A stretch of DNA of 64,000 nt from Prolixibacter denitrificans (GTDB taxonomy: Bacteria > Bacteroidota > Bacteroidia > Bacteroidales > Prolixibacteraceae), in the NCBI RefSeq assembly GCF_003014495.1, contig NZ_PYGC01000008.1, forward strand, positions 183,112 to 247,111, written 5' to 3'. This document shows, one piece after another, positions 37,012 to 43,727 of the stretch. The position numbers and the translations under genes were made by a program. The notes beneath the pieces are model-generated. The model saw only the letters and a list, made by a program, of their open reading frames with translations, was not told where the DNA came from and made no database searches. Every line of letters begins with the position of its first letter. The first letter of the stretch is position 1.

Positions 37012-37933
37012 TCAGAAAGATATAGACAACCGTTTGACAAAAGCCATCAGGGAGTTGTCGGATCCCAAGTCCTATGATTTGGTATGTCACGAACATCGCT
37101 TGGGAGAGCCCATGCCGTCGATTGATAAACTGGCAAAAATGGTCGATAAAATCAGACAGATCATTTTTCCAGGATATTTTGGCGACATCAACTTAAACCT
37201 CGGGACTATTGAGTATTACATTGGGGTGATGATTGATGAAGTATTTGAGCTGATTTCAGAGCAGATTCTGGCTGGGTTATGTTTCTCATGCAGTGACAAC
37301 GAACGTCCGGAGATGCTGCAGCTGGAGAAAGATGCTTCTCAGATTGCCACTAAATTTATTGAAGGTTTGCCAGAGATCAGGCGGGTTATGACCACTGATG
37401 TGAATGCTGCCTACTTGGGCGACCCGGCTGCTAACGGAATCGGAGAAGTTATTTTCTGTTATCCGGCCACCCGGGCTATTTCCAATTATCGTATTGCCCA
37501 CCATCTGTTGAAACTCGGAGTCCCACTCATTCCGCGTATTATTACAGAGATGGCTCACTCTGAAACCGGGATCGATATCCATCCCCGCGCTGAGATCGGA
37601 GAATATTTCAGTATTGACCACGGAACAGGTGTCGTCATCGGTTCAACCAGTGTGATTGGTAAAAATGTGAAACTTTACCAGGGGGTTACGCTTGGCGCGA
37701 AAAGCTTTCCGCTTGACGAAAATGGTAATCCGATTAAGGGAATTCCTCGTCATCCGGTTGTGGAAGACAATGTGGTGGTTTATTCCAACGCGACCGTTTT
37801 GGGGCGAATTACCATTGGACACGATTCAGTTATTGGTGGTAACGTGTGGGTTACCAATAGTTTGCCTCCTCACTCCAAGGTTGTTCAGGTGAAGAGCCGA
37901 CAAGCTGAATTTGTGGATGGGAGTGGAATTTAG
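36998..37933 (+). CDS. cysE: Serine O-acetyltransferase
   Basis: 311-residue enzyme that acetylates serine with acetyl-CoA, giving the substrate of CysK. The C-terminal half is a left-handed beta helix of hexapeptide repeats: GIDIHPRAEIGEYFSIDHGT, then GVVIGSTSVIGKNVKLYQGV and VIGGNVWVTNSLPPHSKV. The catalytic His is in SIDHGTG. The long N-terminal helical part fits the EpsC/SatA type of serine acetyltransferase. Overlap with cysK indicates translational coupling. Confidence 0.93.
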   Translation: MRKINQKDIDNRLTKAIRELSDPKSYDLVCHEHRLGEPMPSIDKLAKMVDKIRQIIFPGYFGDINLNLGTIEYYIGVMIDEVFELISEQILAGLCFSCSDNERPEMLQLEKDASQIATKFIEGLPEIRRVMTTDVNAAYLGDPAANGIGEVIFCYPATRAISNYRIAHHLLKLGVPLIPRIITEMAHSETGIDIHPRAEIGEYFSIDHGTGVVIGSTSVIGKNVKLYQGVTLGAKSFPLDENGNPIKGIPRHPVVEDNVVVYSNATVLGRITIGHDSVIGGNVWVTNSLPPHSKVVQVKSRQAEFVDGSGI

Positions 37934-37991
37934 GCTTGCGGTTTGATTTATCCGCGATTCGGTTAACTTTGCCGGGCAAATTAATGGATAA

Positions 37992-39152
37992 ATGACTGCA
38001 TTGATGGAAAAGTTTCAGATGGTTGCCAAAACGTTCGCCGGTTTAGAGGGCGTTTTGGCCAGTGAGCTCGAAATACTGGGGGCTGAAAATATTAATGAAG
38101 GAAGACGTGCTGTAACCTTCGAAGGTACAAAAGAAACTCTTTACAAAGCCAACTTTTGTCTGAGAACAGCGCTCCGTATTTTAAAACCCGTTGCAGAATT
38201 CCATGTGAACGATCGGGAAGATTTGTACGCCGGTGCAAAAGAAATCGACTGGTCCCAATTTATCGAGCTTGGAAAAACCATCGCCGTTGACAGTGTAGTC
38301 AGTTCTGAGCTTTTCATCAACTCCATGTTTGTTTCTCTGAAGGTGAAAGATGCGATTGTCGATCAGTTTAGGGAAAAGACCCGCAAACGTCCTTCCGTCA
38401 ATACTGAAGATCCGGATATCCGGATCAATGTTCATTTAACCGGAAATAAATGTACGGTTTCTCTTGACAGCTCTGGTGAATCGCTCCATAAGCGTGGTTA
38501 CCGTGTGGCACAAACCGAAGCGCCTATTAATGAAGTATTGGGTGCTGGAATGATTTTGTTATCCGGATGGGATGGAAAAAAGAATTTCCTCGATCCAATG
38601 TGTGGATCAGGAACACTTTTGATTGAGGCAGCCATGATTGCCTTGGGAATTCCTCCGGGGATGTATCGTAAATCGTTTAGTTTCGAGCGTTGGCTGGATT
38701 TCGATGAGGAGTTGTTCGAAGAAATCTACAATGCCGACTATGAAAAAGATTTCGATGGGCAAATTGTAGGTTCTGATATTTCTACCCGTAACGTGGCAAT
38801 TGCACGTGCCAATATTAAAAATGCGGGATTGTCGAAATATATTGAAGTGGATACGATGGATTTTGCTCAGCTTCAACCGCCATTCGAAAATGGAATTATT
38901 GTTACTAATCCGCCTTACGGAGAACGCTTGAAGCCATTTTCATTGCGTGCACTCTATCAGATGATAGGCGATAGCCTTAAAAACAATTTTCCGGGCTTTG
39001 AAGCCTGGATGATTTCCAGCTCGAAAGATGGCTTGAAAAGTGTTGGTTTACGGCCTGCAGAAAAGATGACGCTCTACAACGGTGCTTTAGAATGCAGCTA
39101 CCGATGCTATCAGCTTTATCAAGGCTCTAAGAAGTCTTCAAAAAGAGACTAA
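37992..39152 (+). CDS. THUMP-domain class I rRNA methyltransferase (RlmL/YpsC type)
   Basis: 386 residues. The N-terminal ~160 residues hold a ferredoxin-like and THUMP RNA-binding region (AKTFAGLEGVLASELEILGA at the start). The C-terminal part is a SAM methyltransferase with FLDPMCGSGTLLIEAAMIAL near 200 and the catalytic NPPYGERL near 308. This is the family that methylates N2 of G2445 of 23S rRNA; it lacks the RlmK half found fused in E. coli. Single gene, followed by the low-GC peptide island. Confidence 0.9.
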   Translation: MTALMEKFQMVAKTFAGLEGVLASELEILGAENINEGRRAVTFEGTKETLYKANFCLRTALRILKPVAEFHVNDREDLYAGAKEIDWSQFIELGKTIAVDSVVSSELFINSMFVSLKVKDAIVDQFREKTRKRPSVNTEDPDIRINVHLTGNKCTVSLDSSGESLHKRGYRVAQTEAPINEVLGAGMILLSGWDGKKNFLDPMCGSGTLLIEAAMIALGIPPGMYRKSFSFERWLDFDEELFEEIYNADYEKDFDGQIVGSDISTRNVAIARANIKNAGLSKYIEVDTMDFAQLQPPFENGIIVTNPPYGERLKPFSLRALYQMIGDSLKNNFPGFEAWMISSSKDGLKSVGLRPAEKMTLYNGALECSYRCYQLYQGSKKSSKRD

Positions 39153-39330
39153 TGTGTAATTCAATTTCTTCCAAGTGCTTCAAACTGCTTTTGATATTGA
39201 ATTCTATTGCCAGGATATTACAAGAACTGTAAAGAACGCTTTGAAAATGATAAATACACTAGTTCAATGTATCCATCGAGGCAATACGCTTAATATCTTT
39301 TCAGTTTAATTACGGTTTGGCTCTTTCAGC

Positions 39331-39438
39331 TTATTGCAAAATTGTTCCGCCTGGAGCTAAAACGGTCCCTACTTGTCCGCCTTTAACGGTTGATAATTCT
39401 TCGTTAGAGAGAATTTCGAAGGTTGAGATAGATTTCAT
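39331..39438 (-). CDS. Double-glycine leader peptide, type 1 (copy A)
   Basis: 35-residue peptide. Leader residues 1-21 carry the double-glycine export pattern LSNEELSTVKGG (Gly20-Gly21); the predicted core of 14 residues is QVGTVLAPGGTILQ. This leader form matches the Bacteroidota GG-type natural-product precursors (TIGR04149-like). Such leaders are normally cut after Gly-Gly by a C39 peptidase/ABC exporter, which is not in this window. The core has no Cys or Ser, so lanthionine or thiazole chemistry is unlikely. It is the second gene of a two-gene unit, 61 bp after the type 2 peptide, and is identical in sequence to the peptide at 40323. Confidence 0.85.
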   Translation of the reverse strand: MKSISTFEILSNEELSTVKGGQVGTVLAPGGTILQ

Positions 39439-39499
39439 AACAGAGTATTTAAATGGTTAAACAACAACTATAGAACTAAAAGAAAAATTAGATCGTAGA

Positions 39500-39604
39500 T
39501 TACTGAAGAATTGTACCACCCGGAGGTATAACAGTTCCGTCCTGACCACCTTTAACAGTAGACAACTCTTCTGTAGACAGAATTTCCAAATTGAGAGAAT
39601 TCAT
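39500..39604 (-). CDS. Double-glycine leader peptide, type 2 (copy A)
   Basis: 34-residue peptide: leader with LSTEELSTVKGG ending at Gly19-Gly20, core QDGTVIPPGGTILQ. It shares the ending PGGTILQ and the GTV motif with all the peptides here. It is promoter-proximal: the shared element lies at 39656-39686 with a predicted leader of about 47 nt. Its middle differs strongly from the otherwise matching copy at 40492, while flanks are nearly identical. Confidence 0.85.
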   Translation of the reverse strand: MNSLNLEILSTEELSTVKGGQDGTVIPPGGTILQ

Positions 39605-39655
39605 AACAAATGCTTTTAATGGTTAAACATGTTCCTTATTTATTTCCTTGCATTT

Positions 39656-39686
39656 GTTAATACCGGAAAACCGGAAAAGGTTACCC
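39656..39686 (-). promoter_or_regulatory. Two-part promoter element of peptide unit A
   Basis: Minus-strand GGGTAACC (39679-39686), 15-bp spacer, GTATTAAC (39656-39663). The same two boxes with the same spacing occur before peptide unit B and, with one base changed, directly before the sigma factor gene at 46112. It does not match the TTTG/TAnnTTTG promoter and is likely read by an alternative sigma factor. Confidence 0.75.
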
Positions 39687-39713
39687 CCTAAATCAGAAAA
39701 AAATCAAAAAAAA

Positions 39714-40183
39714 AGTTCGTGATGTTTGTATGGTGCTTATTGTAAGTCTATTGTAGGGAATCGTTTTTTGATGGAATCGACGAGAAGTCTATAGTGTTTT
39801 GTAGACCAAAGTAAAAAATTGGAGGAATAATCTTGCCCTGTCCAGACATAATAGGTATGCAACAGAGAGGGATGGAATGACGTTGTCAATAATAAAGAAT
39901 CTCATTTGATTAATAGAACTTATTATTACGATAAGTTTCTGAAGATGTAGGGTTTTTGTGAGGTGGTTTGCAGCGAGTTAATTAGTTGCCATTTTCAGGT
40001 CTGCTCTCAGATCAAATTTGAATTGAGAGACTTTTCTTCAATCACGAAACAGTGTAACGTTTGTCGAATAAATGCAGATAACGATCTATTTAAAAACTTA
40101 TTTCTTGAGAGCCGAGTGGTGATTATAAAAAGCTAGAACAGATACATAATGTCAAATGACCAGATCTGAAAAACTACTGATTC
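39714..40183. other. Gene-free spacer between the two peptide units
   Basis: About 470 bp of low-GC sequence with no open frame longer than a few tens of codons on either strand, no hairpin terminator and no double-glycine peptide gene that I can find. It separates the two duplicated units. Confidence 0.5.
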
Positions 40184-40322
40184 TGATATTGAATTCTATT
40201 GCCAGGATATTACAAGAACTGTAAAGAACGCTTTGAAAATGATAAATACACTAGTTCAATGTATCCATCGAGGCAATACCATTAATATCTTTTCAGTTTA
40301 ATTACAGTTTGGCTGTTTTAGC

Positions 40323-40430
40323 TTATTGCAAAATTGTTCCGCCTGGAGCTAAAACGGTCCCTACTTGTCCGCCTTTAACGGTTGATAATTCTTCGTTAGA
40401 GAGAATTTCGAAGGTTGAGATAGATTTCAT
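40323..40430 (-). CDS. Double-glycine leader peptide, type 1 (copy B)
   Basis: 35 residues, identical in all 108 bases to the gene at 39331: leader LSNEELSTVKGG, core QVGTVLAPGGTILQ. Complete identity here, set against the diverged partner gene 61 bp upstream, suggests either a recent duplication or ongoing homogenisation of this copy. Confidence 0.85.
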   Translation of the reverse strand: MKSISTFEILSNEELSTVKGGQVGTVLAPGGTILQ

Positions 40431-40491
40431 AACAGAGTATTTAAATGGTTAAATAACAACTATAGAACTAAAAGAAAAATTAGATCGTAGA

Positions 40492-40596
40492 TTACTGAAG
40501 AATTGTACCGCCCGGAGCTATAACGGTTCCATATTGTCCGCCCTTTAAGGTTGATAATTCTTCTGTAGACAAAATTTCCAAATTGAGAGAATTCAT
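40492..40596 (-). CDS. Double-glycine leader peptide, type 2 variant (copy B)
   Basis: 34 residues: leader LSTEELSTLKGG (Gly19-Gly20) and core QYGTVIAPGGTILQ. Its first ~35 bases and last ~20 bases match the type 2 gene at 39500, but the centre (about 40512-40565) is closer to the type 1 genes, as if copied from one. The change Val18 to Leu18 arises from a paired one-base insertion and deletion relative to type 1. Promoter element 52 bp upstream. Confidence 0.85.
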   Translation of the reverse strand: MNSLNLEILSTEELSTLKGGQYGTVIAPGGTILQ

Positions 40597-40647
40597 AACA
40601 AATGCTTTTAATGGTTAAACATGTTCCTTATTTGTTTCCTTGCATTT

Positions 40648-40678
40648 GTTAATACCGGAAAAGCTAAAAAGGTTACCC
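40648..40678 (-). promoter_or_regulatory. Two-part promoter element of peptide unit B
   Basis: Minus-strand GGGTAACC (40671-40678), 15-bp spacer, GTATTAAC (40648-40655). Both boxes are kept exactly although the spacer differs from unit A at several positions, as expected if the boxes are functional. Confidence 0.75.
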
Positions 40679-40774
40679 CCTAAATCAGAAAAAACTCAAA
40701 AAAATTATTTAGTTAACATCTAAGTGTTCAAAAATCAGGGGTATATCAGTCGCGTTATTTTCGATAATAAAACC

Positions 40775-40782
40775 TATTTTTG
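40775..40782 (+). promoter_or_regulatory. Possible -7 box of the TPR-CHAT gene
   Basis: TATTTTTG matches TAnnTTTG and gives a start near 40789, about 20 nt before the ATG at 40809. There is no good -33 TTTG. A GGGTATAT at 40739-40746 partly resembles the GGGTAACC box, but no GTATTAAC follows at the right distance. Confidence 0.35.
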
Positions 40783-40808
40783 TGGATGATACTTTATTTG
40801 GAAGGTCT

Positions 40809-43694
40809 ATGAGACTTTATAATCTGTTTTTTCATTGGAGTGGAAAGGTTCTCATTTTAGGGATTTTTATACTCTTGACAATTCCTGCTTGGGGAGAAGT
40901 TGATTCAATTCAAAAAGAAGATCATTATTCAGAGGCAGTGAGTGAATTTCGCAATTTCAATTTTGAGGACGCATTGGCTAAGTTCAAACTTGCAATTGAC
41001 GATAGAGTGGAGCAGTATGGTGAAATGTCCATAGAGGTGGGGAATGTGTATTCCAATATTGGAATTATACTCAAGCAGGTTGGGCGCGACAAGGAGGCCA
41101 TTGACAATTATTCCGAAGCGGAAAAAATATATTTGCAGGTAGGAAAAAAAGCTTTGCCCAACCTGGCAAGTCTGTACAATAATATCGGATTTCTCTATAT
41201 TCAAAATGGTGATTTTAATACAGCACTGACCTATCTGGAAAATTCGAAAAGCATATTTGAAAGGATCAGGCGATTGGACAGTCCAAATTATCTGACCTTA
41301 CTATTGAATCTTACGACTGCTTATACAATGTTGAAGAGGTATCCTGATGCTTTTAGTGTTGTTAATGAGCTTAAAGGTAGGGATAAAAATGCCTATGCAT
41401 TGCTTAGTTATTATGAATCTACTGGATATGTATATAGCAAGATGGAAAAGTACCCGGAAGCTCTGGAAAATCTTTTTTCAGCGTATGAATACGGGAAAGA
41501 GAAGCTAGGTGAAGACTTTTATCACGAAGAAGTTATATTGAGCAATATTGGAACCGCATATTTAAATGAAGATCAGTATAATAACGCACTATTATATTTT
41601 AATAAATCATTGTTATTGGCTAAAAAGAAGTTCGGTGAAAAGAATGAAGCTTCTTCTGTCATACTAGGTAATATTGGTGTCGTTTATATTCGAAAGTCGG
41701 CAAAGGCAAGTGATTTGAGTAAATTTTTGGTGGAAAAGAGAAACCTAATCCTGAAATCGTTGGATTATTTTCAACAGGCTTTGATAGCAATTTCTCCTGA
41801 TTTTGACGAAAAAGACTGGTCAAGAAATCCGGATATTCAGAATTCATATAGTAATGGTCAGCTGTTGGAAAATCTAAAGCGAAAGGCAGATGCATTGCGC
41901 CAACTGGCGGAGGTAGAGACAAATTCAGGAGATCAAGAGTCAGCAATGAAATATCTCAAAAATTCGTTGAGTACGTATGAGCAAGCTATCGAAGTAATTC
42001 ACCTTTTAAGGAATGGGTATTTGAATCAGGAGAGCAAGTTGGCGCTGGCGGAGAATGAACAGTCGACCTATTTTGAGACGGTTGATGTTGCTACGAAGCT
42101 GTATGAGAAGACGGGTGAACGGCATTACCTGGAACAGGCGTTCGAAGTTTCGGAAAGAGGCAAATCCGCGACATTCTTATCAGCTTTACGAGATTTAAAA
42201 GCACAAAAGTTTGGAGGGATTCCGGATTCACTACGTAACCAGGAAGAGACGCTGAAGAGTGAGATTGCTGCTTACAAGGCATTTATTTTCAATGAGAATA
42301 ATAAAGAAAAGCCCGACTCCGTTAAGCTGGGGCGTTGGCAGTCGAAGGTTTATGAATTGGAGCAAAACTACTCTGACCTGATTCATCTGTTTGAGCAAAA
42401 TTATCCGAACTACTACAACCTGAAATATTCGGATGATGTGGTGACTGTAGATAAGCTTCAGAATTACCTGAAACACCGCGATGCCTTGATTGAGTATGCT
42501 GTGAATGAGCCTGAAAAAGGAAAGCCCGGCGAACTAATAACTTTTTTTGTTACCAGTCAGAAATGTGAGGTGAAACGGCAGGTGCTCAATGACGGTTACA
42601 ACAAAGACATTAATACTTTTCTTGGTTTCCTGCGGAATCCGGATGTATTGAATACCAACCGAAAAAGCTACAATGCTTATGCCCGTTCTGCGTACAGCCT
42701 GTACAAGCTTTTAGTGCAGCCTTTCGCGTCTGAAATTCAGGGCTACCGGCTGATTTTTATTCCGGATAATAAACTGGCTTATTTACCCTTCGATGGGATG
42801 ATTAGTTCCATGCCAGACACGACTCACATGGACTTCCGTAAGCTGCATTATCTGATTAAGGACTTTCCGATTTCGTACTCATACTCAGCAACGTTATTGT
42901 ACCAGTATTTTAAAAGCGATGCCACGGCACCTCATAATTTAATTGCTTTTGCACCTGACTATTCAAAAGGAGCCACGGTGGATATTAATGCCATTCGTGA
43001 TGGAGTAAGGGAGAATTTATCGCCGTTGCCGGGAGCCAAAGAGGAGGTAAAAGGAATAACGAAGTTGATTTCGGGGGATGTTTTTGATAATTCAAAAGCT
43101 ACGGAGAGCAATTTCAAAAAAGATGCAGGCAACTATGATATTCTACACCTGGCGATGCATACGGTTTTGAATGATAGTTTGCCAATGTATTCTAAACTGG
43201 TATTTTCACCGGAAAGCGACACGATAAATGATGGCTGGCTGAATACGTATGAGGTTTACAATATGAAACTGAAGGCTCGCCTGGCAGTTCTGAGTGCATG
43301 TAATACGGGTTCCGGTAAATTGCGAAAAGGTGAAGGTGTTGTCAGTTTAGCCCGTGGATTCTTGTATGCCGGCTGCCCCAGTATTGTGATGACACTTTGG
43401 AATGTAGAGGACGTTTCCAGCGCCAAGCTGATGATTAACTTCTATAAATATTTGCTGAAGGGGTACTCGAAGGATGAGGCGTTGCGCAAGGCGAAGCTCG
43501 ATCATTTGGCCAATGCCGATCCGTTGAAAGCGCATCCTTATTATTGGTTGGGGTATGTACTGGTTGGCGATCAAACACCACTATTCAGTACCAAAGTTCC
43601 CTATTTCATTGGATTAATCATCATCCTTTTGTTCGTGGTGATTGGAGAACGATTCTGGGTAGAGCGCAGAAGAAAAAGAAGAATGAAAAGATAA
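40809..43694 (+). CDS. TPR-CHAT protein (caspase-like peptidase), membrane-anchored
   Basis: 961 residues. An N-terminal signal (KVLILGIFILLTIPAWGE) is followed by tetratricopeptide repeats from about 40 to 400, a helical linker, and a C-terminal CHAT domain from about 610 to 925. The catalytic dyad is present: His784 in LHLAMHT and Cys831 in VLSACNTGSG. A last hydrophobic helix (YFIGLIIILLFVVIGERF) and a basic tail RRRKRRMKR place the tail in the cytoplasm and the TPR-CHAT part in the periplasm. CHAT proteins are caspase/separase-like proteases; the target is unknown. It is divergent from peptide unit B. ATG 40809 is preferred because an upstream GTG at 40782 overlaps the -7 box. Confidence 0.88.
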   Translation: MRLYNLFFHWSGKVLILGIFILLTIPAWGEVDSIQKEDHYSEAVSEFRNFNFEDALAKFKLAIDDRVEQYGEMSIEVGNVYSNIGIILKQVGRDKEAIDNYSEAEKIYLQVGKKALPNLASLYNNIGFLYIQNGDFNTALTYLENSKSIFERIRRLDSPNYLTLLLNLTTAYTMLKRYPDAFSVVNELKGRDKNAYALLSYYESTGYVYSKMEKYPEALENLFSAYEYGKEKLGEDFYHEEVILSNIGTAYLNEDQYNNALLYFNKSLLLAKKKFGEKNEASSVILGNIGVVYIRKSAKASDLSKFLVEKRNLILKSLDYFQQALIAISPDFDEKDWSRNPDIQNSYSNGQLLENLKRKADALRQLAEVETNSGDQESAMKYLKNSLSTYEQAIEVIHLLRNGYLNQESKLALAENEQSTYFETVDVATKLYEKTGERHYLEQAFEVSERGKSATFLSALRDLKAQKFGGIPDSLRNQEETLKSEIAAYKAFIFNENNKEKPDSVKLGRWQSKVYELEQNYSDLIHLFEQNYPNYYNLKYSDDVVTVDKLQNYLKHRDALIEYAVNEPEKGKPGELITFFVTSQKCEVKRQVLNDGYNKDINTFLGFLRNPDVLNTNRKSYNAYARSAYSLYKLLVQPFASEIQGYRLIFIPDNKLAYLPFDGMISSMPDTTHMDFRKLHYLIKDFPISYSYSATLLYQYFKSDATAPHNLIAFAPDYSKGATVDINAIRDGVRENLSPLPGAKEEVKGITKLISGDVFDNSKATESNFKKDAGNYDILHLAMHTVLNDSLPMYSKLVFSPESDTINDGWLNTYEVYNMKLKARLAVLSACNTGSGKLRKGEGVVSLARGFLYAGCPSIVMTLWNVEDVSSAKLMINFYKYLLKGYSKDEALRKAKLDHLANADPLKAHPYYWLGYVLVGDQTPLFSTKVPYFIGLIIILLFVVIGERFWVERRRKRRMKR

Positions 43695-43696
43695 AA

Positions 43697-43722
43697 AAAG
43701 CCCCGTTTGTAGCGGGGCTTTC
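43697..43722. terminator. Bidirectional terminator between TPR-CHAT and S9 peptidase genes
   Basis: Arms AAGCCCC (43698-43704) and GGGGCTT (43714-43720), extended by a G-C pair, flanked by A and T runs. It ends both convergent genes. Confidence 0.8.
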
Positions 43723-43727
43723 TGTTA

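Larger units (their letters stand above)
39192..39713. repeat. Duplicated ~520-bp unit, copy A
   Basis: Aligns without gaps to 40184-40705 (constant offset 992 bp). It holds two short peptide genes and their promoter. Most bases are identical; differences cluster in the middle of the promoter-proximal peptide gene. No terminal inverted repeats or transposase are seen, so it is a local duplication, not an insertion sequence. Confidence 0.9.
40184..40705. repeat. Duplicated ~520-bp unit, copy B
   Basis: Second copy of the unit at 39192-39713, same orientation. It contains the peptide genes at 40323 and 40492 and the promoter element at 40648-40678, and lies back to back with the TPR-CHAT gene. 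Confidence 0.9.

Noticed and set aside
39192..40705. Peptide units as an insertion sequence or MITE
   Set aside because: No terminal inverted repeats, target-site duplication or transposase; the repeats are simple same-strand copies carrying genes and promoter.
40809..43694. TPR-CHAT protein as the type III-E (Craspase) partner
   Set aside because: No CRISPR array, Cas7-11-like gene or other cas gene is near, and this protein has a signal peptide and a C-terminal membrane helix.
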